The notes under the pieces: model-generated | Seen by the model: only the letters and a program-made list of their open reading frames with translations | Database searches by the model: none | What the model was told of the DNA's origin: nothing | Assembly: GCA_004213555.1 (NCBI GenBank) | Contig: SHAP01000008.1 | Coordinates: 1 to 64,000 of the forward strand | Direction: 5' to 3' | Length of the DNA stretch: 64,000 nt | Source of the DNA: Phycisphaeraceae bacterium | Lineage (GTDB): Bacteria; Planctomycetota; Phycisphaerae; Phycisphaerales; SM1A02 | Shown: positions 28,045 through 36,939 of the stretch, in pieces | How positions within the stretch are numbered: position 1 is the stretch's first letter | Layout: every line of letters begins with the position of its first letter | Translations under genes and position numbers: made by a program

Positions 28045-29666
28045 GGGTTGTCTTCCTGGGATGGTGCCAGTGCCATACCGGCCAGCATCGGCCCCAGCCG
28101 CTGCAAAGGCAAGCCCATCACGGTGGCCGGATCGCCTTCGCAGGCAATGTCCCAGCCGTCGTTGATGCGATCCGCAAGGTTGTAGCCCCCTGCTCGCCCT
28201 TTCCAGCCATCGCTCTGCAGATAGCTTTCAATGGCCTCATCGGGGACCGATCCCCACCGGACGCGAGCAACGTCCACAAACGACTGCTCCTCGTCACGAT
28301 CAAGATCAATCAAACACACCCCAGTCACCACCGGATGGGTGGCGCTGCGGAAGGCCTGCAACATGACGCGGGCGTGGTCTTGGTTGCGCGGCTTGCCCAT
28401 CACCTCACCTCGGTGGGTGCACACGGTGTCCCCGGCCAACACCACCCCTCTGGCACCTTCGGCCCGAAGCGACTCCGCCACCGCTCGGGCTTTCCAGCAC
28501 GCCAGGGCCAAGGTCCACTCTTCTGGACCCACATCACCGGGAGTGAGCTGACCGTCATCCAAGTGGGGAGGACGGGGCGTGGCGGCATACCCCGCTTCTT
28601 GCAGCATGGCCCGGCGTTGCGGGGAACCGGAACCAAGCCACAGCCTTCGTGGCGTCATGGGGATTTCTTCCAGTCGGTCGAGCACCATGTCGACCGACAA
28701 CTGACGCATCCATCGATCATCGGTGTGACGGTAACGCACATGCGACGGAACACCAGTCGGACGAAGGGATGCCCCGGCCCCGCGCCATGGTCCGGTCAAC
28801 GCAGGATCGGTCGGACCAAACAACCCCAAGGCCGACACCCCAAAGCCCGAAGCCATATGCAACGGCGCTGAATCCAAGCCAACCAAACGCATGGCGCCCG
28901 CCACCAAACCCATGGTGGCACCCAGCGAAACGGATCCGGCAGCCAAATGCGCCGAGGACCCCAAAGCGTTGACGAGCGGAAGAAGATTCATGCGGTCTGA
29001 AGGAGAACCGACCACCACACAGGGACCTCCAATGGCTTGTCCAAGCTCCACCCAACGCTCGAGCGGCCAACGTTTGGCCGCGCCCCGAGTGCAGGGGGCG
29101 AGCACGTGATACCCACCAGAAACCAATGAATTTGCTTGCCGCCAACCGTTGGCTTCGTCGAGCGCGTATGGCGGAAGAAACAGTTGCAAATCGGAATGGG
29201 CCGGAACACCAAGAGGCCGCAGCAAACCCAACATCCGATCCACTGCATGGGTTCCGGGGGGAATGTCCACGTGTTCGGTCAGTCCCCATCTTCCGCCTTC
29301 CCGAGCATCGGCAAAGCCAATCCGGCGGGGCGCGGCGGTCCAATGGGCCGCCAGCCCGCTTCGAAAAAGGCCTTGGGCATCGAGCACCAAGTCGTAGTGG
29401 GCCTCGCGTAGCGCACTTCGCAGCATGCGAGCGGCCGCACGGTGGCTTGATTTCCAAGGGTGTCGCAATTGATCACGTGGGAAAGAGACCACGCCGTCCA
29501 GATCCGGGTGGGCCGAAATCGCGTCTTGCCAATCGCTTCGCACCAACCAATCGATTCGGGCATGGGGATACGCCGCCCTGAGGGAACGGAGGACGGGAAC
29601 GGTGCGGCACACGTCGCCCAAGGCACTGGGCCGAATCAGCAAGATGCGTTCCGGCGTATTGGTCAC
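28041..29666 (-). CDS. Heptosyltransferase (GT9) fused to Maf nucleotide pyrophosphatase
   Basis: 541 residues from GTG at 29666. Residues 1-336 are a glycosyltransferase family 9 domain: ILLIRPSALGDVCRTVPVL, LVLDAQGLFRSGLAAHW, and the donor-site stretch VGLDSAPLHMASGFGVSALGLFGPTDP. Residues 337-541 (genomic 28658-28044) form a complete Maf domain: LGSGSPQRRAML, LAGDTVCTHRGEVMGKP with the catalytic Asp, SYLQSDGWKGRAGGYN and GLPLQRLGP. The frame is open through the junction. The first half should add heptose to LPS core; Maf proteins hydrolyse non-canonical NTPs. Coupling to lpxK by ATGA. TAGAAT lies 7 nt before the GTG. Confidence 0.9.
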   Translation of the reverse strand: MTNTPERILLIRPSALGDVCRTVPVLRSLRAAYPHARIDWLVRSDWQDAISAHPDLDGVVSFPRDQLRHPWKSSHRAAARMLRSALREAHYDLVLDAQGLFRSGLAAHWTAAPRRIGFADAREGGRWGLTEHVDIPPGTHAVDRMLGLLRPLGVPAHSDLQLFLPPYALDEANGWRQANSLVSGGYHVLAPCTRGAAKRWPLERWVELGQAIGGPCVVVGSPSDRMNLLPLVNALGSSAHLAAGSVSLGATMGLVAGAMRLVGLDSAPLHMASGFGVSALGLFGPTDPALTGPWRGAGASLRPTGVPSHVRYRHTDDRWMRQLSVDMVLDRLEEIPMTPRRLWLGSGSPQRRAMLQEAGYAATPRPPHLDDGQLTPGDVGPEEWTLALACWKARAVAESLRAEGARGVVLAGDTVCTHRGEVMGKPRNQDHARVMLQAFRSATHPVVTGVCLIDLDRDEEQSFVDVARVRWGSVPDEAIESYLQSDGWKGRAGGYNLADRINDGWDIACEGDPATVMGLPLQRLGPMLAGMALAPSQEDNP

Positions 29667-29673
29667 AAATTGG

Positions 29674-29679
29674 ATTCTA
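29674..29679 (-). promoter_or_regulatory. -10-like TAGAAT of the LPS operon
   Basis: TAGAAT on the minus strand ends 7 nt before the GTG start at 29666. The predicted start point is next to the start codon, which supports GTG rather than an upstream codon. Confidence 0.5.
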
Positions 29680-29702
29680 CGGCGACGAAACCGCCGTTCA
29701 CC

Positions 29703-29731
29703 TTGACGGAAGGCTCCCGCAGGATGATGAT
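29703..29731 (+). promoter_or_regulatory. Possible kinase promoter (TTGACG-17-GATGAT)
   Basis: TTGACG at 29703-29708 and GATGAT at 29726-29731 are 17 nt apart. The start point would be about 3 nt before the GTG at 29741. The -10 is a weaker match than the TANNNT boxes. Confidence 0.35.
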
Positions 29732-29740
29732 TCCATATTC

Positions 29741-30829
29741 GTGACCGACCAAACCCCCAAACCACCAAGTGATTCCGACTCGTCTGGGACCTTCGCACGG
29801 GCCGTGGAAAACAATCAGGCCATCCCGGGCTACGAGGTGGTTCGAAAGTTGGGCTCCGGCGCGATGGCCGCGGTCTTTTTGGCCCGCCAAGTCAGTTTGG
29901 ATCGCTTGGTGGCGATCAAAATCCTGCCCAGCCGCTTCAGCGCCAACAAGGACTACATCAAACGTTTCCAGCAAGAAGGAAAAGCCGCCGCCAAACTGAA
30001 CCACCCCAACATCGTTGCGGCGGTGGACGTTGGCGCTGTGGGACGTCGCCACTATTTCGTCATGGAATATGTGGACGGCACCGATGTGCATGAACTTCTG
30101 AAAAAAGAGAGCAAACTTTCCGAACGACGCGCGCTCGAAATCATCCAAGAAATCGCGTTGGCTTTGCAACACGCCCACGGCAAAGGGTTCCTGCACCGGG
30201 ACATCAAGCCTCGGAACATCATGATCACCAAAGCGGGAGTTGCAAAATTGGCTGACCTTGGGTTGGCCCGGCACGTGGATGACACCGAAACGGCAGAAGC
30301 TGAGAAGAACAAAGCATTCGGTACGCCTTTTTACATTTCTCCCGAACAAATTCGCGGCAAAATGGACATCGCAGCCCCCGCCGATATTTATGGCCTAGGC
30401 GCAACCTTCTATCACATGGTCACGGGCAAGGTCCCCTTCACTGGAGCCAACCCCAAAGAAGTCATGAAGGCCCACCTCAAAGAAGAGCTGGTCCCCCCGG
30501 ACCACTTGAACTCAGAACTGAGCTCTGGGTGTGCGCAAATCATTGAGCACATGCTCGCCCGACGGGTTGAAGATCGGTACCACTCGGCCGATGACTTGCT
30601 CATCGATCTGGAACTGGTCATGCAGGGCTTGCCGCCAAAATTCGCACGCTCCAGCCTGGATGCTTCGGTGCTTGCGGAGACGGCTGCCGCCGCTGCTGCG
30701 GCGACCGCCATCCCCACTCAGGTGGCCAAGCCAACCGTCGCGTCTGCCCCCCCAACTTGGATGATCGCCGCTCTGGTTGGCAGTATGTTTGTGAATCTGC
30801 TGCTGTTCATCTTGTACTTGTTGAAATAA
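29741..30829 (+). CDS. Membrane-anchored Ser/Thr protein kinase
   Basis: 362 residues. The kinase domain spans about residues 31-290: glycine loop KLGSGAMAAVFLA, VAIK with Lys60, catalytic loop LHRDIKPRN (Asp154, Asn159) and ADLGLA (Asp172; DLG instead of DFG), then GTPFYISPEQ. An alanine- and threonine-rich linker leads to a single C-terminal helix (WMIAALVGSMFVNLLLFIL), so the kinase faces the cytoplasm and there is no extracellular sensor domain. PknB-like kinases are numerous in planctomycetes. The GTG start has no ribosome-binding site. Confidence 0.95.
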   Translation: MTDQTPKPPSDSDSSGTFARAVENNQAIPGYEVVRKLGSGAMAAVFLARQVSLDRLVAIKILPSRFSANKDYIKRFQQEGKAAAKLNHPNIVAAVDVGAVGRRHYFVMEYVDGTDVHELLKKESKLSERRALEIIQEIALALQHAHGKGFLHRDIKPRNIMITKAGVAKLADLGLARHVDDTETAEAEKNKAFGTPFYISPEQIRGKMDIAAPADIYGLGATFYHMVTGKVPFTGANPKEVMKAHLKEELVPPDHLNSELSSGCAQIIEHMLARRVEDRYHSADDLLIDLELVMQGLPPKFARSSLDASVLAETAAAAAAATAIPTQVAKPTVASAPPTWMIAALVGSMFVNLLLFILYLLK

Positions 30830-30853
30830 TTCCCTCATTGGATTGGAGTCCGG

Positions 30854-31495
30854 ATGGACCTTTACCTTGATAGTGCCGACCTCGATGAAATCCGTGCCGC
30901 CCGAGACCTGGGCGCTTTGGATGGTGTCACCACCAACCCTTCCATCATTGCGAAAGCAGGTGCAGACTTTCACGAACGCATGGCCGCGATTTGCGAGTTG
31001 TGCGAGGGGCCCGTCTCCGCAGAAGTGACCGCCACCGAGCACGATGCCATGCTCGAAGAGGCCGAACCTCTCCTCGGAATTGGTGAGCAAATCGTGATCA
31101 AGCTTCCGTGCACCACCGATGGCATTCGCGCGTGCAACAGTTTGTCGGGCCGTGGCGTTCGAACCAATTTGACGCTTTGCTTCCAACCTTTGCAAGCGCT
31201 CATGGCCGCCAAAGCCGGCGCGTTCTTGATCAGTCCGTTCATTGGAAGACTGGATGACATCGGCCAAGACGGGATGGATTTGATTCAGCAAATTCGAACG
31301 GTGTACGACAACTACGGCTACGAGACCCAAGTGCTGGCCGCATCGATTCGCCATCCCATGCACTTGGTCCAGTGCGCGCTCATTGGTGCAGACGTCGCGA
31401 CCGTGCCTTTCAAAGTGATTGAAGGCATGCTGAAGCACCCCTTAACCGATCAAGGGCTGGAGAAATTCTTGGCCGACTGGAAGAAGCGGGGCTGA
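30854..31495 (+). CDS. tal: Transaldolase (TalC/MipB-type)
   Basis: 213 residues, the short class of transaldolase/fructose-6-phosphate aldolase. Key features are LYLDSADLDEIR, GVTTNPSII and the Schiff-base Lys in IVIKLPCT. SPFIGRLDDIG has Phe where true fructose-6-phosphate aldolases have Tyr, which points to transaldolase in the pentose phosphate pathway. GGAG lies 6 nt before the ATG. It is 24 nt after the kinase gene and probably co-transcribed with it. Confidence 0.94.
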   Translation: MDLYLDSADLDEIRAARDLGALDGVTTNPSIIAKAGADFHERMAAICELCEGPVSAEVTATEHDAMLEEAEPLLGIGEQIVIKLPCTTDGIRACNSLSGRGVRTNLTLCFQPLQALMAAKAGAFLISPFIGRLDDIGQDGMDLIQQIRTVYDNYGYETQVLAASIRHPMHLVQCALIGADVATVPFKVIEGMLKHPLTDQGLEKFLADWKKRG

Positions 31496-31517
31496 GCCCA
31501 AAGCCGCCCTGATTCGT

Positions 31518-31985
31518 TTAGCCGGCACTGATTTCAACCATCACTTCCACCTCGACTGCCGTGCCCAAGGGCAAGCTGGGACATCCCACGGCGGCCCGGG
31601 CATGCCGTCCGGCTTCACCGAAAACAGAAAAAAAGAGATCGCTCACGCCGTTGGCCACGTTGGGCTGGGCAGTGAACTCTGGATCTGAGGCGACGAAGAC
31701 CCCCACCCGGACCACCCGATGGACCCGATCAAGATCACCCAAATGGTGCTGAAGGGCCGAAAGGGCATTTAAACCGCACTGCTTGGCCCCTTCTGCCGCT
31801 TTTTCGAGAGAGCACCGGCTGGGAACCGGGCCCTCGGCGAGCAGCGATCCGTCGCAAAACGGAAGTTGACCGCTCACAATAAGCAAATTTCCGGTCTGCG
31901 CGACCGGCACATAGGAACCGGCTGGGGCGGCGGGGGCGGGGAGTTTCAAACCAAGTTCTTGGATTCGGGCAGCGATGGCAGACAT
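31518..31985 (-). CDS. RidA/YjgF-family protein
   Basis: 155 residues. The fold is recognised from NLLIVSGQLPF, ALSALQHHLGDLDRVHRVVRVGVFVAS and the C-terminal RAAVGCPSLPLGTAVEVEVMVE. It belongs to the longer Rid subgroup rather than archetypal RidA (about 128 residues). RidA deaminates reactive enamines and imines; whether this subgroup does is not settled. AAAGGA lies 8 nt before the ATG. Confidence 0.9.
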   Translation of the reverse strand: MSAIAARIQELGLKLPAPAAPAGSYVPVAQTGNLLIVSGQLPFCDGSLLAEGPVPSRCSLEKAAEGAKQCGLNALSALQHHLGDLDRVHRVVRVGVFVASDPEFTAQPNVANGVSDLFFSVFGEAGRHARAAVGCPSLPLGTAVEVEVMVEISAG

Positions 31986-32033
31986 CTCATGATCCTTTCT
32001 GAGGTCGGAAGGGGGCCTGAACGCCCCATACCT

Positions 32034-32061
32034 TTGTAACTCTTACACAATCGGTTAGGAT
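32034..32061 (+). promoter_or_regulatory. Promoter of the pseudopilin operon (TTGTAA-16-TAGGAT)
   Basis: TTGTAA at 32034-32039 and TAGGAT at 32056-32061 are separated by 16 nt. Transcription from about 32068 would produce a leader of roughly 218 nt before the first pseudopilin gene. Confidence 0.42.
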
Positions 32062-32067
32062 TGCCTT

Positions 32068-32285
32068 TCAACCTTTGCCTGGTCGGGAGCGGGTGATTCC
32101 CATTTCCTGATACCGCTCTTTGGAGCACCATGTCCTCATCTCCCCCATTCGCGGGGAACCGCCAATTGGCGACCCGAGGCCCGACCGACATCTTCTGCGG
32201 AATCTTGAGATTCCATTTCTTTTCGTCGGTTCGGTTCCTTGTGGTCCGACCATCCGCACTGTTCCCCTCTTCGGAGACCTACGCC
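32068..32285 (+). ncRNA. Long structured 5' leader of the pseudopilin operon
   Basis: The 300-base gap 31986-32285 holds no gene. Within the leader an outer stem pairs 32181-32189 (CCGACCGAC) with 32225-32234 (GTCGGTTCGG, one bulged T). An inner hairpin GGAATC/GATTCC (32199-32204 with 32209-32214) is followed by ATTTCTTTT, like a weak terminator. The alternating structures suggest an attenuator or riboswitch-like element. It does not match the c-di-GMP or other riboswitch cores I know. A short GGAG lies about 10 nt before the ATG at 32286. Confidence 0.35.
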
Positions 32286-33290
32286 ATGAAACGTACGCGT
32301 GGATTCACCCTTGTCGAGTTGCTCGTTGTGATCGCGATCATTGGGCTGCTCATCTCTTTGCTCCTTCCGGCCCTTGCGTCAGCGCGACGGAATGCCCAGT
32401 CCACCCAAGACGGCAACCAAGTGAAGCAGATTCACGGTTCCATGCTGTCTTTCGCGGATGATGAAACCTTGCCCACCCCCGGCCTCATCAACCGGCGGGC
32501 CGACCGCTTCACCAACCGCCAAAACCCTGGTGCAGGTCCTGAGCAAACCCGACGCAACATCACCAGCGCGTTGTACTCAGCGTTGGTCGCAAAGCGCGCG
32601 TTTAACACCGACATCTTGGTGTCGGCCGTGGAAACCAACCCATACATCGGCGAATACTTGAATTACAACTACGACGCTTACAAGCCCATGGCCGACACCT
32701 ATTGGGACGGCGATGTTGCCGAATCTGGCGCTGATGCGGTGTCGCTGCCGGCCGATACCGACGAGAACATCTTCCAAGCGAACTTGTCTACGGTGGCCTA
32801 TCGAAACAACACCGCCAAGGGTGAGTTCCTTTGCAACACCTCGTACTACCACATGCACCTCATCGGTCTTCGCAAGAAAACCAAATGGCGCACCAGTGCG
32901 ACGTCAACCGATGCTTTGCTCGCCAACCGAGCCCCAATGCACGACCCAAACAACGCGGCCACTGACTGCCAAATGAACGGCATGACCATCGAGGACTACG
33001 AGCAGTCTTGGACTCTCGGCTTCCACGGTGCGGCTGAGCAATGGGAAGGACATGTTGTCTACGGTGACAACCACATCGAGCGTGTTCAGGACTTCTTTGC
33101 CTCGCAGTACGAGCCACAAGACCAAGTTCAGTGCTTCTCCGACCTTGGGGTCAAGAAGGACAACATCTACGCCGGCGAGTTCAGAGATGTTGGCAACTCG
33201 GTCTTCCGTGGTGGTGACTGCTACCTGGGCATGATGCGAACCAACTTCAACAACTTTGCCCAGATCTACACTGAGTCCCTCGCGGACTGA
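32286..33290 (+). CDS. Pseudopilin-like protein 1 (DUF1559-like)
   Basis: 335 residues with a prepilin leader, MKRTRG then [21 protein letters not shown]; cleavage is expected after Gly6. Glu at mature position 5 is present. The long globular part ends with a [16 protein letters not shown] stretch, similar to the His-to-DG motif of planctomycete DUF1559 pseudopilins. The second gene, 25 nt downstream, is a paralogue. The pair would be processed by a prepilin peptidase not in this window and assembled in a type II/IV pilus-like system or displayed at the membrane. Confidence 0.9.
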   Translation: MKRTRGFTLVELLVVIAIIGLLISLLLPALASARRNAQSTQDGNQVKQIHGSMLSFADDETLPTPGLINRRADRFTNRQNPGAGPEQTRRNITSALYSALVAKRAFNTDILVSAVETNPYIGEYLNYNYDAYKPMADTYWDGDVAESGADAVSLPADTDENIFQANLSTVAYRNNTAKGEFLCNTSYYHMHLIGLRKKTKWRTSATSTDALLANRAPMHDPNNAATDCQMNGMTIEDYEQSWTLGFHGAAEQWEGHVVYGDNHIERVQDFFASQYEPQDQVQCFSDLGVKKDNIYAGEFRDVGNSVFRGGDCYLGMMRTNFNNFAQIYTESLAD

Positions 33291-33315
33291 TCTCAACCCA
33301 AAGGAGATATCAACG

Positions 33316-34248
33316 ATGCAACGCAAACGCGGCTTTACCCTCATCGAGCTCCTCGTGGTCATGGCGATCATCGCGGTTCTCATCAGCCTTCTGCTCCCCG
33401 CTTTGAACTCCGCCCGCCGCAAGGCTCGCGAAACCAAAGACCGAACCCAACTCAGCCAAATCCACAAGGCTTGGTTTGCATGGGCTTCGGACCAGAAGGG
33501 TCGTCTTCCCACCCCCGGGCTGGTCTACCGTCAACAAATCAACGGTCAGTTCATTCAGGGACGTGGCGCTGAACGCAACGACTTGAACACCACCGCCAAC
33601 ATGCACTCCGTGTTGGTGGCTGAGAACTACTACGACACCGAAATCTTGGTCTCGCCCACCGAGCAAAACGCCAACGTCATCGTCAAAGACGACTACAACT
33701 ACGCGGTGCTCAATCCAAACCCGACCGGCATTGGACCCATCTTCTGGGACCACTCCATGGCCGCCAACTTGGACAGTGAGTGCAACATCTCCTATGGCTC
33801 GACCCCGATTCTGGGCAAGCGGCAACGTCAAAAGTGGAAGGACACTGGCGATTCAAACTTCTGCATCATCGGCACCCGTGGCCCCTGTTTGGGCTGGGGA
33901 CCCGGGCAACCGGGCGCCGTTCCTGAAGAGGATCTGACCTACGAGCTGCTCGGTCCTGACAGCAAATGGTCTGGCAACCTGTGCTTCAACGACGGTCACA
34001 TCAACCGTGTTGACACCTTTGTCCCCGACGAATTGCAATCGAGCGGCGGCCTGGTCTTTGACTGCATCTTTGTCAACGACCAAGGCGCGGGTATGGACGG
34101 ATTGGACTCGGTCATCGGAATCGTTCGCTCGAACCAAGGCAGCATCAACGCCGCCCCGATCGGCGTGAATCTGCTTGACCGGGAATCCACCCCCGCCGGT
34201 GCCGTGACAGAGGAAACCCTCTTCACCTTCGACCGCCCCTGCGGTTAA
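33316..34248 (+). CDS. Pseudopilin-like protein 2
   Basis: 310 residues with leader MQRKRG and the helix [19 protein letters not shown], with Glu5 of the mature protein. The body aligns with the preceding protein at [18 protein letters not shown], at the '[16 protein letters not shown]' region and at [16 protein letters not shown]. This is a tandem duplication that has diverged strongly. An excellent AAGGAG lies 9 nt before the ATG, and a strong terminator follows the stop. Confidence 0.9.
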   Translation: MQRKRGFTLIELLVVMAIIAVLISLLLPALNSARRKARETKDRTQLSQIHKAWFAWASDQKGRLPTPGLVYRQQINGQFIQGRGAERNDLNTTANMHSVLVAENYYDTEILVSPTEQNANVIVKDDYNYAVLNPNPTGIGPIFWDHSMAANLDSECNISYGSTPILGKRQRQKWKDTGDSNFCIIGTRGPCLGWGPGQPGAVPEEDLTYELLGPDSKWSGNLCFNDGHINRVDTFVPDELQSSGGLVFDCIFVNDQGAGMDGLDSVIGIVRSNQGSINAAPIGVNLLDRESTPAGAVTEETLFTFDRPCG

Positions 34249-34276
34249 GTCGAAGCACACTTTTCAAAACATTGCG

Positions 34277-34306
34277 GCGGCTCCCTCCGGGGAGCCGCTT
34301 TTTTTT
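34277..34306 (+). terminator. Strong intrinsic terminator of the pseudopilin operon
   Basis: A perfect 8-bp stem, GCGGCTCC (34277-34284) with GGAGCCGC (34291-34298), has a 6-nt loop and is followed by eight T (34299-34306). It lies 28 nt after the second pseudopilin stop and reaches into the crcB stop codon region on the other strand. It is the only textbook terminator seen in the window. Confidence 0.92.
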
Positions 34307-34673
34307 AGCGCCCCACTCGTGCGCCCAAGGCCGCGGCCAGAACGCACAACGTGACCACCACCAAAGCGGATGCAAGGTTGTCACCCAGAGGACGTTCGTT
34401 GCCCACGCCGATGGCTCCGGTGGCAAATGCGCTCATGGTGGTCAGCCCGCCCAGAAATCCCGTGATGACCAACGGACGCACCCAAGCTTCTCCCCCGACG
34501 GTCTGCAGTCGAGCCAAGGCGAACCCTGCCAGCAGGCAACCTGTCACATTGATCGCGTGCACAACGATTGGACGTCCGCCGAAAAAAATCAAACTGGCGC
34601 CGCGGACCGCGGCCCCCAACCCCCCCCCAAGGCCAATGCAAGCCAAACTGAGCCATGGGTGCGAAGACAGCAT
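34305..34673 (-). CDS. crcB: CrcB/Fluc fluoride channel
   Basis: 122 residues with four membrane helices. Family features are GLGGGLGAAVRGASL near the N-terminus, NVTGCLLAGFALA, and the TTMSAFATGAI segment equivalent to the TTFSTF pore motif. Fluc channels export fluoride as antiparallel dimers. Only 44 nt separate its ATG from the divergent NfeD start, leaving no room for a fluoride riboswitch. It converges on the pseudopilin terminator. Confidence 0.9.
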   Translation of the reverse strand: MLSSHPWLSLACIGLGGGLGAAVRGASLIFFGGRPIVVHAINVTGCLLAGFALARLQTVGGEAWVRPLVITGFLGGLTTMSAFATGAIGVGNERPLGDNLASALVVVTLCVLAAALGARVGR

Positions 34674-34704
34674 GCTCCAACATCGTCCGCCAAGGGCCTG
34701 GCCC

Positions 34705-34710
34705 TAGAAT
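34705..34710 (+). promoter_or_regulatory. -10-like TAGAAT of the NfeD-FloA operon
   Basis: TAGAAT is followed by 7 nt and the second of two close ATGs (34718). If the transcript is leaderless the protein starts MTLRLFPM, not at the ATG at 34712. Confidence 0.48.
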
Positions 34711-34717
34711 CATGCCC

Positions 34718-36367
34718 ATGACCCTTCGGCTGTTTCCAATGTCGACCTGCCTGTGGCTTTTGTTCTTGGGATCAAACCTTGCCGCCCAAGAAGCCCCTCG
34801 TCCGGTGCTGAAAACGGTAGAGAAGATTGCCTTGCTGCCCATCAAAGGTGAGATCGACCAAATTTCAGCCCAATCCTTGGGTCGCCGTCTTGACCAAGCG
34901 CTGGCCGATGGCTGCGATGCGGTGGTGCTGCACATCGATACCCCGGGCGGCGCCTTGGATGCCACATTTTCCATGACGGAGATGTTGAAAGACCCCACCC
35001 GAACGCCACCCGACTTGATGGCTTGGATCGATGATGAAGCGTGGAGTGCCGGCACCATTCTGGCGGTGGCTTGCCCGAGCATCGCTTGTGCGCCACGAGC
35101 ATCCTTTGGGGACGCTGCTCCCATCCAAGCCATCCCCTTGGCGGGACTCTTGGAAATGGCGCCTGCCGAACGGGCCAAAATTGAAGCCCCACTGCTGGCC
35201 GACGTGGTGGACTCTGCCCGCCGCAACCATTACGACGAAGCCTTGGTCCAAGCCTTTGTGTCCGTCGGATTGGAACTTTGGTTGCTTGAACACGTTGACG
35301 ACGGGCAAAAGATCTGTGTGGGACGCTTGGAATATGAACGCCTATATGGCGAAGAACCCCCTCGTGATTTGCCGATTTTGAACGCAGAGGCCACTGCCAG
35401 CGACGACGCCTTTGTGCCCAAGTTCGAAGACAGCATCCCAGTGCAATCCCCAGAAGAATTGGCCGCGCTTGATCCGTTGCAACGCCAAGCTCTTGAAGCG
35501 AAAGTGTCGTTGTTGCCCCGAGCACGTGGAACGCTTGGGCCCGAAGACCAAGACCAATGGAAATTGGTTCGCCAAATCACTTCTGCGGACCGCTTGCTGG
35601 CCTTGAAAGCCGAAGAAGGTCGGGCCCTCGGCTTGGTCCGTCACATCATTGCCGACCAAAACGACCTGGCCCGCCATTACGGAGGCGCTGAAATTGCCGT
35701 CTACGAACTCAGCACCACCGAGAAGCTGGGCCGGTTTTTGACCAGTTGGCCCGTGCAGCTGGGACTGATCGCGGTCTTGCTGCTGTGTATTGCCTTGGAA
35801 TCTTTTATTCCTGGCACGACCGTCTTTGGCTTGATTGCGGTGCTGTGCGGGGTTTTTCTCATCAGCATTCCCGTACTGGTTGGCTTGGCGGCTTGGTGGG
35901 AAATCGTGCTGGTCTTGTTGGGACTTGGATTGTTGGCCATCGAAATCATGGTCGCCCCGGGACTGTCCGTGCCGGGCATTTTGGGCGCCATTTCACTGAC
36001 CGTGGGCCTCGCCGCCGCCTTCACCGGGCCGGGGGCTCCAATTGTCCCTCAAGAGGCCATCCCGGGAACCATTCTGCTTTTCCTGCTCTTCGCTGGTGGT
36101 GGCATTGTGGGCGGCCGCGCGCTCCGTCACGCCCAACAACGGTTGCTGGTGCTGGAAGATGTGGTGGCCGAAGGCCCATCTCACCGTCGGGTGACCATTG
36201 CCATCGGCAGTGAGGGCATTCTCGAATCCGATGCCCATCCAGTTGGCAAGGCTCGGTTCTCTGAAGGCGCACGCGATGTCCGAGCACGAGATGGATTTAT
36301 CAATGCGGGGGCTCGAATCCGCGTCGTCAAAGTGGGCTTTGAACCCGTTGTGGAGATTGTTGAATGA
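34718..36367 (+). CDS. NfeD-family membrane-bound serine protease (ClpP-fold)
   Basis: 549 residues. A signal peptide (STCLWLLFLGSNLAAQ) is followed by a ClpP-class protease domain with VLHIDTPGGALDATF and the catalytic Ser in DEAWSAGTIL; NfeD proteases use a Ser-Lys dyad. Four or five membrane helices follow (about 355-485), then a C-terminal OB-fold NfeD domain (IGSEGILESDAHPVGKARF). The family cuts stomatin/flotillin C-termini or acts in membrane quality control. The downstream short NfeD and flotillin-like FloA fit this pairing, as in the yqeZ-yqfA-yqfB operon of Bacillus. ATGA overlap with the next gene. Confidence 0.9.
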   Translation: MTLRLFPMSTCLWLLFLGSNLAAQEAPRPVLKTVEKIALLPIKGEIDQISAQSLGRRLDQALADGCDAVVLHIDTPGGALDATFSMTEMLKDPTRTPPDLMAWIDDEAWSAGTILAVACPSIACAPRASFGDAAPIQAIPLAGLLEMAPAERAKIEAPLLADVVDSARRNHYDEALVQAFVSVGLELWLLEHVDDGQKICVGRLEYERLYGEEPPRDLPILNAEATASDDAFVPKFEDSIPVQSPEELAALDPLQRQALEAKVSLLPRARGTLGPEDQDQWKLVRQITSADRLLALKAEEGRALGLVRHIIADQNDLARHYGGAEIAVYELSTTEKLGRFLTSWPVQLGLIAVLLLCIALESFIPGTTVFGLIAVLCGVFLISIPVLVGLAAWWEIVLVLLGLGLLAIEIMVAPGLSVPGILGAISLTVGLAAAFTGPGAPIVPQEAIPGTILLFLLFAGGGIVGGRALRHAQQRLLVLEDVVAEGPSHRRVTIAIGSEGILESDAHPVGKARFSEGARDVRARDGFINAGARIRVVKVGFEPVVEIVE

Positions 36368-36939
36368 TGATGGACCACTTCATGTTGGCAGCTGCAGTTT
36401 CGGATGGCCTGGTCCTGGGCATCATTTTGTTGGTTCTCGCCGCAGGGCTGATCGCCAGTGAACTCGTGATTCCTTCGGGTGGGCTGTTGACCATTGGCGG
36501 CGCTGCGGCGGCCATTGCGGCTGTCGTGGTGCTGTGGAATGAAGACACCACGCTGGGGGTCAGTGCGGCCGCTTTGGTGCTCTTCGGATTCCCCATCGGC
36601 GGCTACCTTCTCTTCAATTGGTTCATCACAACCAAATCAGGCGGCCGGTTTGTGCTGGGCGGATCCGAGGATGGGCGCGGTACCGACGAGTTCCAAGCCA
36701 AAGAAGCCGAAACCGCCCGGCAAGCCAAACACCATGCTCTGAAAGAGATGATTGGTCAGCGGGGGCTCACCGTCACCGAACTTCGGCCAGTGGGACGCAT
36801 CGAAGTGAACGGAGAACGCCTCGAAGCCATTTCAGAGTCTGGAATCATCGAAGCGGGCATCCCAATTCAAATCGTGAACGCTTACGACGCACAACTTAAG
36901 GTTCGTCCGGTACCCTCCGGACAGGAGAACGCTTTATGA
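36364..36939 (+). CDS. Short NfeD homologue
   Basis: 191 residues: two or three membrane helices ([37 protein letters not shown]) and a C-terminal NfeD OB-fold with [18 protein letters not shown]. It lacks the protease domain. It is coupled at both ends (ATGA with the long NfeD and with floA) and probably bridges the protease and FloA in a membrane microdomain complex. Confidence 0.88.
   Translation: MMMDHFMLAAAVSDGLVLGIILLVLAAGLIASELVIPSGGLLTIGGAAAAIAAVVVLWNEDTTLGVSAAALVLFGFPIGGYLLFNWFITTKSGGRFVLGGSEDGRGTDEFQAKEAETARQAKHHALKEMIGQRGLTVTELRPVGRIEVNGERLEAISESGIIEAGIPIQIVNAYDAQLKVRPVPSGQENAL

Noticed and set aside
30854-31495. Fructose-6-phosphate aldolase
   Set aside because: The active-site position that is Tyr in that enzyme is Phe here (SPFIGRLDD), which indicates transaldolase.
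32012-32027. GGGGC/GCCCC hairpin as a terminator
   Set aside because: The stem is only 5 bp, has no T-tract on either strand and lies between divergent genes, where a terminator is not expected.
34674-34717. Fluoride riboswitch before crcB
   Set aside because: Only 44 nt separate crcB from the divergent NfeD start and no riboswitch core is visible there.
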